Shown: piece by piece, positions 1 through 26,255 of the stretch | Layout: every line of letters starts with the position of its first letter | Numbering within the stretch: the first letter of the stretch is position 1 | Assembly: GCF_040712315.1 (NCBI RefSeq) | Contig: NC_134013.1 | Span: 6,111,001 to 6,175,000, forward strand | Direction: 5' to 3' | Source: Castanea sativa | Taxonomy: Eukaryota; Streptophyta; Magnoliopsida; Fagales; Fagaceae | DNA: 64,000 bases | Translations under genes and position numbers: made by a program | The notes under the pieces: model-generated | The model's database searches: none | What the model was told of the DNA's origin: nothing | The model's input: only the letters and a program-made list of their open reading frames with translations

Positions 1-1750
1 GTACATTACATTTTTATAGTGGAAGCTCAATTTATAAGAAAAGAAGCTCTTTTATGCCTTAGCTATTATGCTTCATACCGTGACTTGCCTTACTTTTGCT
101 GTCCAGACCTTCCCAAATGACATATTTAATCCCTCTTAATTTTTTCAAAATTCAGTGAGATTTAGATCAGGGTTTCTCTTGAATGCCAATTTTGTTTACA
201 TAGATGGCTTGTCTGTCTTGGGAGGCTTTGGTGCTGGTCGGAGAATTCTTTTCGCTCATCTCTTGTTTTTTAGTTTCGAGAGCCCCTTCCTCCCCCGTCC
301 TTTACTCGTCTTTTGAAAGCTGTCATCCTGGATTTTCAGGAATTTTCTCCATGAAGGATACCATAATTGTCTAGTTTATATTCCCAGCCTTGAAAGCTAA
401 GGACTGGTAAATAATTGTGGCCATTTCTTGCTATATGTACGGACAAAAGAATCTTGGTTTGATACAATGATACCTTTGGGTTAAATTCCATATCCTTCCC
501 CTACTAAGAATCTGGTGGTGGATGAAGTTCATATGCTGTGCTCCAAAAGTGAAGGGTTTGGAGTCTGCCTTTAGCATAGATAGGGATCATTGGACAAATA
601 TACAGTTGGTCTTTTTCTGTACTTTGGATAAAGTATTGTCTAATTGTTTGGTAATCCTTATTTAGTGGGAGTGTTGGGGTGGGGGGGGGGGGATTGATAA
701 GTAATGAGTGGTTTTATTAAATAAAAAGGGCGTATTGGGTATTGCAGAATGATTGGAATATGGAAAAAACTTTATTTGTTCAAGTATTCTACTGATGAGA
801 AAGTGGTATAGGTCCATCATCAGACATGGAGTGCCTGTTGTATTGAAGTAGTTATAGCATGAGTATTGAGTTAGTTGAAAATTGAGAGTGCATCTCATGT
901 GGCTAATTTGGATAGATTCGAGCAATTGGGGTTATCACATTATGGCGTGAGTAGCCAGAGTAGAAGATGTAATGAAGATGTAGATATGTGTTATTCGGGT
1001 TCTGAGAATTTGATGATATATCTTGGTAGTTTTTTTCCTCGTAGAGTGAGGGTAAATGAGTTTCGGTGTTGCAATTTAAGGCTTGTTTTGGCTTGCTCAA
1101 CATGCTAAAATATGTGAGCTGAGGTTTGATGGAAGAGGGGTTAAAGCAGAGGAGGAAAGTGCTTAGTTCTTTTTTTCCTGTAGTCAATCAGGGAGGTAGT
1201 GCATAAATCTTCAGTATAGAGTTCAACTATCAGAACTCGATTACTTAATGTTTGGTGGTTGTATTTTTGTGTGCACGTGTGCTAGTGCCTAGTAGGATCT
1301 CCTTAAGATTTAGCTTATGTTTGGTGGTCCGTTTGGATTGAGGGGGAGTGGAGTAGAGTAGATTTAGCACAAAATTAGCTTATTTTTAGCTAACACTACT
1401 CTACTCCCCCTCCTTCCCCCCCCCCCCCCCCCCCCACATCCAAGCAGGCCTAAGAGTTCTGGGGAAGATTTAAAGTTACATGCCAGGGAGGTTCTCATTA
1501 TTTTACAAATGAGAGATTCTGTCATCTGTACTTGTGGGCTTGATGTAGATTATTTCCACAACAAAAAAAGAAAAAGAAAAAGGAAGAAATAGCACAGCAT
1601 GGAATATGATACTAAATAAATAGTTGTTTATTTATTGAGTTTCTTTTCTCTAGTAGGAGTCAATCCTTGACCTTTCAGAAACAATTTGAGCTTAGGTTAC
1701 AAGTTCCTGGATGGTATGAATTTTTAGAAATAACTGTGTCAGATGGCAAT
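1..1750. other. 3' flank of SCPL-A, paralogous to the flanks of B and C
   Basis: No convincing gene here. The first 80 bases match 24180-24250, and the stretch from about 735 to 1740 matches 13145-14900 and 24290-25480, which lie in the same place downstream of SCPL-B and SCPL-C. The flank was therefore duplicated together with the gene. Short open frames at 903-1187 (minus) and 24263-24451 (minus) resemble each other only because the DNA is duplicated. A small hairpin MITE sits at 1326-1450. Unlike B and C, this copy has no array of units of about 100 bp next to the gene. Confidence 0.7.
1326..1450. mobile_element. Short hairpin MITE with poly-C tract
   Basis: The two ends are inverted copies of each other (GGTCCGTTTGGAT against the complement of ATCCAAGCAGGCC), followed by paired GGGGGAGT-GGAGTAGAG and CTCTACTCCCCC arms. 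A run of about 20 C follows the right arm at roughly 1416-1435. SCPL-B's flank near 13700 lacks the hairpin. I saw no clear target-site duplication, so the family is unassigned. Confidence 0.5.
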
Positions 1751-8648
<6,898 letters not shown>

Positions 8649-8700
8649 TTATTGCAAATTAACTTAGTTCTATCAAGGCCAAGGGCTTAATTTTGGTGTC

Positions 8701-8709
8701 TATTTATAT
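8701..8709 (-). promoter_or_regulatory. TATA-like box of SCPL-A
   Basis: An ATATAAATA motif (minus strand) lies about 70 bases upstream of the start codon. The same box, in the same conserved context (…AATAGACACCAAA on the minus strand), is found upstream of SCPL-B, C and D, which supports a shared core promoter. The transcription start was not determined. Confidence 0.6.
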
Positions 8710-9099
8710 GGTAATACAAGTCTGAGTGACAAATTTTCACACTTTCTAAATTTTTTAATTTTTTTTTTTCATATCTGTTAAGTTGGTATGTTGTGATTGA
8801 TATTTATAAAAATTATATAAATGCTAGATTCATGTGATTACAGATTTATAATTAGTCACGTCAATAGTTACAGTAAAGATTTCAATATCTGTAATAAAGA
8901 TTTCAATGCAAGTCAAGTGATACAATAAATTTCACAATTTTTTTTGCTAACCGTTAAATTAGCATGTTACAATGAATGTTAGTAACAATTCATGTGATCA
9001 CAATTGGTCAACGTCAACAGTTCTATAAAGAATACAAAAAAATTGTGTAAAGTCAGTGTTTAACTGTTTATATTGTCCAAAGTGAACGATTTAGTGCCC

Positions 9100-9372
9100 A
9101 GGAGGGGTGGCTCAGTTGGTGTGGGACTCAGCGTGCATGCATGAGGTCCTTGTTCAAATCGTTGCGAGTACTATGTGGGAGTAAGTTCTTAACATGCATT
9201 ACACCCATTCGTTGGCTCTTTTGAAGTATTAGGGTGAAGTTTGTGGTGCCCGGTCATAGCAATTATAACTCAATCAAATATACTTTAGTAGAGAAGTGCC
9301 TTTATTAGGTAACGTCATGAAGATAAGCCATGTAGGGTTGCCCCGCCCACCTTTCTATTCATAAAAAAAAGG
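9100..9372 (+). mobile_element. tRNA-derived SINE
   Basis: The head has pol III A-box-like GTGGCTCAGTTGGTG and B-box-like GTTCAAATCG sequences with tRNA spacing, and the element ends in a short A-rich tail. Flanking direct repeats GAACGATTTAGTGC (9084-9097) and GAACAATTCAGTGC (9373-9386) match at 12 of 14 bases, as expected for LINE-machinery insertion. It is not a functional tRNA gene because the acceptor and anticodon stems are not maintained. Confidence 0.75.
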
Positions 9373-9608
9373 GAACAATTCAGTGCAGACGAGAATGTTG
9401 ACTATTGACTATTGACTATTGAGATAACAACATTCCTTGCTGGGGTCCAGTCATAGGCAGCATATTATTTAAGAAAAGACCACTCACGTTTTGTCAACAC
9501 GTCAATCGTGTGGATATCAAAAAACAGAAGACAAAAGTAAAGAGCGTGTAAAACTGGGTCTTCTATGGTAAATACATGCGTGGAACACGTACATGATTGA
9601 ACTCCTTA

Positions 9609-9995
9609 GAGCACTTGCAGCAGTGGAGCTAAATAGTTATATAGCTATTTTAGCTTCACCAAAACACCAAAAAGTAAGACGCAAGTAGTTAGATCTATTT
9701 TTTTAAATTATTCTTCTGCACATCTATAGATAGATGTGCACTGTTCATGAGAGCTAAAAAAAATTAATTTTTTATTTTGCGTTCACATTACTTTTTTATT
9801 GTGGTGTTTTTATTGTAGTGAGATGTATTATTTTATTGTGGTAGATATATTATTTTATTGTGATGTTTATATTATTTTATTATGTTGAAAGCTAAAATAG
9901 ATCCACTGCTGCAGCATGTGTGTAGGTAAAATAAATAAAGTAACTTTTGGTGGAGCTAAATTGCTAAATTTTTAGCTCCACTGCTGTGGATGCTC
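9609..9995. mobile_element. Tourist/PIF-Harbinger-type MITE (387 bp)
   Basis: Terminal inverted repeats start GAGCACTTGCAGCAGTGGAG at the left and, as the reverse complement, GAGCATCCACAGCAGTGGAG at the right. Both sides are flanked by TTA (9606-9608 and 9996-9998), the target duplication typical of PIF/Harbinger elements. No open frame. The GAGCATCCACAGCAGTGG end is common in plant MITEs. Confidence 0.75.
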
Positions 9996-10315
9996 TTAGG
10001 GTGATTGTGAAAATTTTAGCAATTATAATTTTAAAATAATATCTTTGTAATTTTAATACCTCATTTTATAGTATACCAAACATTAAATATTTTTTTTTAT
10101 AATTTTATTTAAATATTCTTTCTTTAATATTTTTTTTTTCATTTTTTTACAACTTCATTCAATTTTTATTCTTTCTTTAAAATAAAGCAGACCACACCTG
10201 AATAAAAAAATAATATAAGTTTTATTATTTGTGAACAGTGCAGTCTCAAATTTGAAATTGCACTGTTCATCAATACCAAATATTATATTATTTAAAGGAC
10301 TTGATGAAAGTTGTG

Positions 10316-11090
10316 GGGGCAGAAGGGTTAGAATATGTTTTTGGGCATTGAGCTTGATTCGAGGGTATTAACTTGTTCGAGGAGGGTTTAGTGGTAATAA
10401 CTATATCGAACGTAAAAGTCCACAAGCAAGCTATTGAGAAAGAAGTTGGTGGAAATAGTCTGAGGAGGGGAATTTCCTCGGCTCTATAAAATAAAGACTA
10501 TGCTATGCGCTATGATGTTTATAAGGAAATTCTAGGAGATCGGGTGGATGAAGATGTGTTCCATAAGGATATAGAGAGAAAGAGTGAATGAGAAATATTT
10601 TAGAAAAAGTTGCTACCACCGCATTAAGACTCTGCACCTACCTCTCTGGCCGCATTAATGAAGAAATGACCTCTGAACAGTAGCGATCAGCCTTACAGCT
10701 ATTGTTTGAAAACTTCAAGAGGGTGGTGGATGTGACAAGTATCTAGATTGGTGATCTGTGCCATACGTGGAAGATGGAGGGAAGAAGAAGAAGGGTGATA
10801 TAAAAGGAAGAGAAAGGCATTAGAGCAGGGGGATCGGAAAAAATCGGGGAAAACACTGTAGACACCACCCTAAATTGTAATTTATCTTTAGAACAAAGAA
10901 AAGCAATACAAATCGTTCTCGGCATACATCCGAGGAGACTTTCTGCTATGAAATATCTTGTTGCATGTGAATTGCGGTTCTAGCTTATCATTTATGTTAT
11001 CCAATATCCATAGAACCTAGGTTTCAATCCCACTTTCTATAAATTTCATTGTATTGGGCTTTTTGGGCCGATTTCCTTCACACTGTTGAG
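10316..11090. mobile_element. Possible solo LTR remnant
   Basis: The segment starts TGTGGGGGCAG and ends near CCTTCACA. It has higher GC than its surroundings and repeated CGAGGAG motifs, like LTRs of plant Gypsy elements. The DNA on both sides looks like one AT-rich element interrupted by it. I could not find a convincing target duplication, so boundaries are approximate. Confidence 0.35.
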
Positions 11091-13969
11091 TCTAAGTACA
11101 AATTGTGACCTTGATTTTTTAGAGTTTGGTGTGTCAAATGCCAAATATTTGACATTTGACACACTTGATGGGAATGCTCTTAGTGTTTACTCTTTAGATT
11201 GCATTTGACCTTTTGAAACTAACATAGCATAAAAAGATTGTATGGTAGAGATGATACTATAAAATTTGCAATATTCTATTATTTTAATAATAATTATTAA
11301 AAATAGTATTATTTTGAAATTATTATAATTTTTTTTAAAATTATGTTTTGTAAACACTAAACACAATTTTAAAGGTTAAAATTATGTTTTAAAAACAATG
11401 TCAATTTAAAATTTCACAAACTTAACATGAACTGACAAGACAGATGTCCATATCTGCGTAAAAACACAATTTATAGAGGTTCAATTTTTTGAATTTTAAA
11501 TTGGATTTTCATGGCCAACAAATGAAATATGGTACAAATGAAACGGCCAAATTAGCAAAATGATTGTTTTACTTATAAAATTTTTTATTGTTTTAAAGTT
11601 ATTTTTGTTAAAATTGTATTTCAAAATCACAATTTTTCTTCAAATTTTTGCTCATTTGGCATGAGTTGATGGGAAAATGTTTACGTTGAAATGATGTTTT
11701 CAAAACATAATTTTTACATGCATATTTTAAAAGATTTTACTAACATGTGCTTTAAGGGTACACAATAATATATCATTTTAGAAAAAAATTTTATCGAAAA
11801 TTAAAAAAACTGTAAATTTTTTTCAATTTTTAATAATAATTTTTTTAAAAATAGATAGTTTAATGTGTGTCCTAATGGCACACATCAACCGACTCTATTT
11901 TAAAACCTCAACTTTATCAAATCAAAATTTGCTCTCACGTCACGTCACATCACATCACATCACATCAACCACTGTCGTCACTTGTAGTGACCTGAGTTGT
12001 CCTATACAACTTTTGGATGATGACCTGAGCTCCACTATCAAATCTCTCTCCTCTAAGTGATAAACAAAAAAACAAAACAAAAATTAAAGGAAATTTTGAT
12101 TCTCAAAGATTTGAGAACCTTTTGTCTTCTTACCAAAAAGAAAAAAAGAAAAAAAAAAGAGAACCTTTTGTCGTATCTTGTGAAAATTGGACATGATTAT
12201 ATCATAAAGTCAGCATTAATGACCAGCTAATTGTCATGAAACTTTAGCACATCGGACATGAGGAATCAAGTGTTGGACTTGGAATCATGCGTGTCTTCTT
12301 TCCGTTTTTTTTTTTTTAAAGGAGGAAAGCTATGTAAGGATATATATGGAAAATTTTGTGTAGCAAAGCAGTGATTGATCATTTACAAATTGTCATTTGT
12401 ATAAGTATACCTCTCCAACCAGTTAGCAACAAAAGGTTGGAATCCTAGAAACGTATATCATCTCTACTCACTTTAAATACTTCTACGTGGCCTTTGGAAA
12501 AGCCAGTCCCAGTTGGAAATTCTGTGAAAATTATTTTGGTTTATGGAAGAGACTGTGAGACAGCATTGTCCCATACAAAATTATTTAGGTCCAATGGATC
12601 CGTGTTCCACTATTGCTGCAATTGCAGATAATGGACGACTTAGTTTCCCGTCAGTCATACAGCTGATTTTTATGTGAAAAACATGATTAAAATTATAAAA
12701 TGAGTTATGACAATAATTAACTATTTCCAACCTTATTGCCATACAAAGTATAGAATGTCCATGTGCATTAAATCCATTGAGCTCTGACACAAGGTAAAAA
12801 AAAAAAAGGATTAACGCTCGCCCTATCAAAAATTTGACATTTGACATATTTCAAGTACTGGGCAAGTTCCAATCCATCGGGTGGTCTTGGGGTTGATGTG
12901 ATTCTCAAATATATAATGAAAAATTATTAGATTACGTGAATAGTTTCTTGTAAAGTGTATATTGTATGCGAAAATATGGCTAACATTTGCCACATTGGGA
13001 GAGAGAGGCAAACATTATGTGTGCGCACGTGCTCAACCATGTCAATGCCTCAACTGGTGAAATACTGAAATACCTTTAACAATTCCTCAATAGTGATTTT
13101 AATTATTTATTTATTTATAAATCAACAATAAGGTCTACTATAGGACTTATTGTGTATTGCGGAATGATTGGAATATGGAAAACTTTATTTTTTCAGGTAT
13201 CTATGGATCTACCTATGAGAAAGTGGTACAGGTCTTTCATCGGACGTGGAGTGTCTATTTTATGAAAGTAGCTATGGCATGAGTATTGAGCTAGTTGGAA
13301 GTTGAGAGATTTGAGCAATTGTGACTAGGGGGTTACATTATGGTGTGAGAAGGCAGAGCTAGGTCTTGGTGGTAATGAAGATGTAGGAATGTGTCAATTG
13401 AGTTTTGAGAATTTGGTGATACTATATCTTGGTAGTTTGGTCCCTCGTAGAGTGAGGGTAATTGAGTTTTGGTGTTGCAATTTAAGGCTCGTTTTGACTT
13501 GATCAACATGCTAAAATATGTGAGCTGAGGTTTGATGGAATATGGGTTACAGGCTAACAGCAGAGGAGTAAATTGCTTAGTTTACTTTCTGGGGTCAATC
13601 AGGGAAGTAGTGCATGAGTGAAAAATCTAGTGTAGAGAATGACTGTCAAAACTTTATTGCTTAATGTTTGGTGGTTGTATTTTTGTGTGCTAGTAGTATC
13701 TCTTTATTAGGCTTAAGAGTTTTGGGGGAGGTTCTCATTATTTTACAAATGAGAGAGGCTGAGTCAAATTAATGGTAGGTTCTAGTTGTCTTGATGTTGC
13801 TTAAATTGTACCTGAATCTTGAGAATATATTGGATTTAGTTTGTGTAAGAGAAGTTTTGTTCTCTGTACTTGTTGATGTGGTCTTGCTTTTGATTATTTC
13901 ACCAAAAGAAGGAAAAAGAAAAAAAAAGGAAGACATAACACATCATGGAATTCAATGCTAAAAATAAAC

Positions 13970-14790
13970 AATATTTAAGTATGGATATTAGTTTTGATAT
14001 CAAACATCTACTTTTAAGGCAAAAATTCAATCTTATTCATATTTTTAAAGCAAAAATTCAATCTTATTCATGTTATTTAGAAATTGTCTTAAAAATGCAA
14101 TTTGAGTTCTACATATCTATTGGATATCAGTAAGGTTAATTTGGATACATCTAAGGCAAAAATTCAATAGAATGCATGCTAAATAGAAATTATATATTAG
14201 AAATACACTTTTAGTTCTACGTATCAGTTTGAATATCAGACATCCTAAGAAAAAAATAAAATAGAATTCATGTTATACAGAAATTGTGTCTTAGAAACAT
14301 TATTTTAGTATTATATATCAGTTTGAATATTAGACATCTAAACCTTAAAGGTGTGGATATATACAAGGCAAAAATTCAAATAGTATTCATTTTATACCAA
14401 AATAGTGTGTGAGAAACACTATTTTAGTTCACATATCAGTTATAGATATCAAACATTTACCTTTAAGGCAAAAATTCAATCTTATTCATGTTACTATGTC
14501 TTAAAAACATGATTTTAGATCTACATGTTGATATGGATATTAGACATCCAAACCTTTAATGTTTGGATATCACTTTGAAAAATATTTAATAGTATTCATA
14601 CTATACATAAATCATGTCATAGAAATACTATTCTACTCTATATATCAGTTTGGATATTTTTAAGGCAAAAATTCAAAAATATCTATTTCATACCAAAATT
14701 TTGTCTTAGAAACACAATTTCATTTTATATATGAGTTTGGATATCAAACATTCACCTTTAAGGTAAAAATCCAATCTTACTCATGTTATT
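13970..14790. repeat. Tandem array, about eight units of 95-120 bp, 3' of SCPL-B
   Basis: Each unit holds AAGGCAAAAATTCAAT, then TTCATG…AGAAATTGTGTCTTAGAAACA-like sequence, then CATATCAGTTTGGATATCA. Units begin near 14041, 14152, 14245, 14363, 14464, 14660 and 14757. The same array occurs 3' of SCPL-C (24700-25380) but is missing 3' of SCPL-A, where the two flanking sequences are almost joined. Confidence 0.8.
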
Positions 14791-14914
14791 TAAAAATCCT
14801 TTTCTCCAGTAGGAGTCAATCCATGACATTGCAGAAACTATTTGAACTTAGGTTACAAGTAAATAAATAATATAATTTTTTAGAAATTACTGTGTCAGAG
14901 AGCAATTTATTCTG

Positions 14915-14997
14915 ATAGGGGAAAGCTTCCCTATAAGGAAATATAAGATCATGGTCAATGCTCGTTCTGGTTGATAGCTTGGAAACATATGATAATA
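14915..14997 (-). pseudogene. Duplicated end of SCPL last exon (downstream of SCPL-B)
   Basis: This piece repeats the coding end of SCPL exon 8 (the [16 protein letters not shown]…FL region) immediately downstream of SCPL-B's own stop codon. An equivalent fragment follows SCPL-C at 25485-25567, so the partial duplication predates the B/C split. It has no start, no splice acceptor and would not be translated. Confidence 0.7.
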
Positions 14998-22283
<7,286 letters not shown>

Positions 22284-22325
22284 TTATTGCAAATTTCTTT
22301 AGTTTTGTCAAGGGCTTTTGGTGTC

Positions 22326-22335
22326 TATTTATATA
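22326..22335 (-). promoter_or_regulatory. TATA-like box of SCPL-B
   Basis: TATATAAATA on the minus strand, about 58 bases upstream of the start codon at 22268, in the context conserved in all four SCPL copies. Confidence 0.65.
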
Positions 22336-22744
22336 GCAGTAAGTAGAGGGATACAAAAATTTTCACGGTTATTGAGTTGGCATTTTGTGATTAGTGTTAC
22401 TCCAATCACAGCTGTTCTTGTCAACCATTGTAACAAAGATTGCGAAAATTATTGTGTCGTTAGTATTAGTGTTAACATACGCCAAGGCGAAGTAAATGAT
22501 GCAGTGCCGAAAAGATCATTGAGATAATAACATTCTCTAGCTAGGGACCATTCTTAGGTAGCATATATAATTGGCTTGTAGCAAGCAGTAGGCCGCGTAG
22601 AAATCTCAGAATGCAAAGCTTTGCCTTTGAAAAGGCGCATAGAAATCTCAGGATGCAAAAAGCTATACTTTTGATTTTGAAAGGTAATTTGAGAAGCACC
22701 GAATTTTTGTCTGGTTGTTATACGTGAGAATGTCCTGTTTTTAG

Positions 22745-22912
22745 TTGAATACGAGAGGTGCTACGTTCATAATATTTTTACAACAAATCATAAGTGGTTA
22801 GTTGTTATTAGTTCAAATTTGAACTTAACACTAAAATTACTTTTTTGTCCCAATAATAACAACCAATAGCAAACTGTCACTTAAAATTTATTATAAAAAT
22901 ATTATAAACATA
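22745..22912. mobile_element. Short MITE with AATATTTTTACAAC ends
   Basis: The ends form an inverted repeat (ATAATATTTTTACAACAAAT against ATTTATTATAAAAATATTAT). The paralogous flank of SCPL-C lacks it. A relative lies at about 41395-41612 inside the 1.2-kb insertion upstream of SCPL-D, and partial relatives at about 7545-7720 and 35900-36010. Confidence 0.5.
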
Positions 22913-24699
22913 TCATTTTTCTTAATGATAATGTTTTATCTACATGTTAATGTTAGCAGATAAAGTTATGTGAAGGAAGAAAGTTATATAATGATACGCA
23001 ATATATTGTCTAATCCCAAGTGAAGTTATTTTGTCTTTTCCCCAATGGGAGGAAGGTTGTAAAACTAAGTACACGTAAATTTTCATGAGTATAATTGTAT
23101 TAGGCGTACCTCTCCAACCAGTTAGCAACAAAAGTTTGGAATCCTAGGAATTTATATAATCTTTACTCAGCGCACAATATTTTTATAACAAATTATAAAT
23201 AATAAATTATTATTGGTTCTAATTTTAACTTATTATTTAAATAAAAATAAAAACTCATTTTCCAAAAACCGAAAAATATGCTATACAGGCACTAATAATA
23301 GTTTCTTTTAATTTTGAAATATAACATAGGAAGTTAAAACATGTAAAAATCATGGTAAATTCTAGGAAGCATGGATATTCCATTTTCCCTCAACTACCCG
23401 TGTCCGATACGTATTGTACCGGATTCCTCTAGAATGCCTCACATGTGTCTCACAACATTTTTTTGAAAAAAAGTGACGATACACATGTCTAGGATATGCC
23501 CATAATATGGCTCGGATAAAGTTGCAACCCAACCCCCTAGAGAGCTCAAATTTGTAAGGAATTTTATTTATATTTTTTAGGTCTTATTGTTGAACACTTA
23601 TTTAGTTACTTTTTATTTACTATTTTGGGTCTTGCTTTGCATTTAGAGTATCATTTAGTGGCCATAGATTCACTTTATTTTCCATTATTTCTTTTAAATT
23701 GATATATATTTAACAATATGAAAAATAAATGCTTAACAATATATAAAAAATATAAAAAAATATATTTAACAATTAATTAATACGTGCAACCCGTATTATA
23801 ATTTTTCAAGAATTTTTAAGTCATTTTATCAATGTAACCTTTTCTTTTCTAGAGTTTTTGATCATAAGTGTCATTTTTCTCTTCATTTTTTCCTTTCCTC
23901 CCAAAAAATCTAAGACTTTTGGACACCCTGGCGAGATCATATCAAATAGGCAAACATTTCTTCTGAGGTCAGTCAAGAGGATATATCCAGATATTCTGAC
24001 AAAGAAAGCTGTTCATTTTCACATCAAATTACCTGACATCTGCTACGCAATTCTGTTGACAATGAATTGGTCTTGCCGCTACTTCATGAACATTGATCAC
24101 TCGTATAAATTTTTATTCGGTATGAAGTTGTGACTATTGTTTTTGTTAATGTAATAGGATGTGTCACACATTTGTAAATTACATTTTTTATGGTGGAAGC
24201 TCAATTTATAAGAAAAGAAGCTCTTTTATATGCCTTAGCAATTATGCTTCACTACTCGTATACTAATGTGATACGTGAGAATATATAATTATTTTGAGAT
24301 ATAGTAAATGAGCTTTGGTGTTGCAATTTAAGGCTTGTTTTGACTTGTTCAACATGCCAAAATATGTGAGCAGAGGTTTAATGAAAGAGGGGTTAAAGCA
24401 GAGGAGGAAAGTGCTTAGCTTACTTTCTGGACTATCAGGGAGGTAGTGCACGAGTGAAAAATCTATATTGAGTTCTGGGGGAGGTTCTCATTATTTTACA
24501 AATGAGAGAGGCCGAGTAAAATGGTAGGATCTAGTTGTCTCGATCTCGCTTAAATTTTACTTAAATCTTGGGAATATATTGGATTTAGTTTGTATAAGAG
24601 AAGTTCTGTCATCTGTACTTCTTGATGTGGCCTTGCTGTTGTTTAATTGAACAAAAGAAGAAAAGAAAAAGGAAGACATAACACATCATGGAATTCAGT

Positions 24700-25380
24700 G
24701 CTAAAAAATGGATATCAGACATCCAAACCTTAAAGGTTTGGGTATATTTAAGGCAAAAATTCAATAGAATTTATGCTAATTAGAAATAATGTCTTAGAAA
24801 CACAATTTCAGTTCTACATATCAGTTTGGATATTAGACATCCTAGGAAAAAAATTCAATAGAATTCATGTTATACAGAAACTGTCTTAGAAATATTGTTT
24901 CAATTTTATATATCTGTTAGGATATCAAACATATATTTCTAAGGTAGAAATTTATATCCATTTTATACCATAATTGTGTGTGACAAACACTAGTTCACTT
25001 CACATATCAGTTTGAATATTAAACATCCACATTTAAGGCAAAAATTCTATCTTATTCATGCTATTTGAAAATTGTGTTTTAAAAATTCTATCACATATCA
25101 GTTTGGATATCAAACATCCATACCTTTAAGGTTTGGATATCTTTAAGAGAAAAATTCATTAGTATTCATGCTATGAAGAAATTGTGTCATAGGAAGATTA
25201 TTTCAATTCTACATATCAATTTGGATATCTCTAAGACAAAAAATTCAAATAGCATTCATTTTATTCTGAAATCGAGTATTACAAATACAATTTCGGTTCA
25301 CATATGAGCTTTGATATAAAACATCCACCTTTAAGGCAAAAATCCAATCTTATTCATGTTTTTTTGAAATCTATCTCTCC
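24700..25380. repeat. Tandem array, about seven units of 95-110 bp, 3' of SCPL-C
   Basis: Same unit as 13970-14790. Units carry AAGGCAAAAATTC-type starts near 24747, 24845, 24940, 25035, 25145, 25230 and 25330. Copy number and unit order differ from the SCPL-B array, so the arrays have evolved since the genes were duplicated. Confidence 0.8.
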
Positions 25381-25484
25381 AGTTCGAGCCAATCCATGAC
25401 ATTGTAGAAACTATTTGAGCTTAGGTTACAAGTAACTGGATAAAATAAATTTTTAGAAATTACTGTGACAGGGCAATTTATTTT

Positions 25485-25567
25485 GATGGAGGGAGTTTCC
25501 ATGCAAGGAAAGATAAGATCATGGTTAGTGCTTGTTCTGGTTGATAGATTGGAACCATATGATATTA
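25485..25567 (-). pseudogene. Duplicated end of SCPL last exon (downstream of SCPL-C)
   Basis: Counterpart of 14915-14997. It repeats the C-terminal coding end of exon 8 just beyond the stop codon of SCPL-C and has no splice acceptor of its own. Confidence 0.7.
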
Positions 25568-25962
25568 TTATGATGGGGGAAGTTTCCCTGTAAGGAAAGA
25601 TGAGATCATGGTCAGTGCTCGTTCTGGTTGGTAGCTTGGAACTTCATGCCCGGCTTCCCTTACTGTGGCGAATGTCACTCCTTTGTACTCAACCACATAT
25701 CCTCCAACCTGCCAGCATCAACATGTTGGAAATTCATAACCTTGTTTAATGTTGGGTAAACTATGGGATCAATTATCTTAAATATTTACCTCATTGTCGA
25801 AATGCCATGGGCGCCAAGCAGTGGTGACCGGTAGTTTTAGTGTGTTTATGGAGTACCTAGAGGAGGTTACTGGAACTACGCTATCTATGTCGCCACTGCA
25901 GGTTTCATTAAGAGAAAGTTAAAGGTGTTAACAATTGGTAGGCTGTATTATATTTACATTAT

Positions 25963-26255
25963 GGCGTAAATGCACTTTTAGTCCCTACATTTTGGCCCTA
26001 TTTTTATTTTGGTCCTTACATTTTCATTTTACCACTTTTAGTCCCTAATCCAATTAACGCGTGTTATTTTAGTCCCTACCGTCACCCAACTAACAGAAAT
26101 TGTTGACGTGGCTAACGGAGGGATTAAAATATTAATTAAAATCCACCGTGGCTCCTGTCACCCATGCCACATGGATTTCCCGCCCCATTTATGTCACACG
26201 TGACCCCCACGTGACCCTCACTACAACAACATCAGTACCAAAAACCCAAAATTCC
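25963..26255 (+). repeat. 5' terminal inverted repeat of the MULE
   Basis: Pairs with 31789-32079. The outer 120 bases and the inner block from GTCACCCATGCCACATGG to CCCAAAATTCC are almost identical between the two ends, with a more diverged stretch around 26090-26150. Mutator ends usually hold the transposase binding site and promoter. Confidence 0.9.

Larger units (their letters stand above)
8710..13140. other. 5' flank of SCPL-A: SINE, MITE and retroelement remnants
   Basis: No host gene seen. The stretch 12400-12500 ('CCTCTCCAACCAGTTAGCAA' block) recurs at 23106, 35786 and 55931, upstream of SCPL-B, C and D. Between the promoter and that block lie a SINE (9100-9372), a Tourist-type MITE (9609-9995) and an LTR-like segment (about 10316-11090). 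The rest is AT-rich, unassigned intergenic DNA. Confidence 0.6.
13140..14997. other. 3' flank of SCPL-B
   Basis: Paralogous to the flanks of A (from about 735) and C (from about 24290). It holds a tandem array of units of about 100 bp (13970-14790) and a degenerate extra copy of the end of the last SCPL exon (14915-14997). No gene is recognised; the frame at 13945-14133 lies in the array. Confidence 0.65.
22336..25484. other. SCPL-B 5' flank and SCPL-C 3' flank
   Basis: The B-side sequence to about 23720 is paralogous to 34940-36480 upstream of SCPL-C. A short MITE-like insertion with ATATTTTTACAACAAAT and its complement at the ends lies near 22745-22912. The stretch 23820-24140 has an open frame of 91 codons (23858-24133, plus) that I do not recognise. 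From 24175 on, the sequence matches the start of the window and is the 3' flank of SCPL-C, including the array at 24700-25380. Confidence 0.6.

Noticed and set aside
903..1187. Possible conserved small protein, similar to 24263-24451
   Set aside because: The similarity comes from duplicated flanking DNA. In the SCPL-B flank the equivalent stretch (around 13470-13560) carries small insertions and differences, so selection on a protein is not supported.
9100..9190. tRNA gene candidate
   Set aside because: It has A- and B-box-like sequences but no complete cloverleaf. The A tail and long flanking direct repeats show that it is a SINE.
13970..14790. CRISPR-like array
   Set aside because: The units are about 100 bp and diverge along their whole length without constant repeats and unique spacers, and this is plant nuclear DNA.
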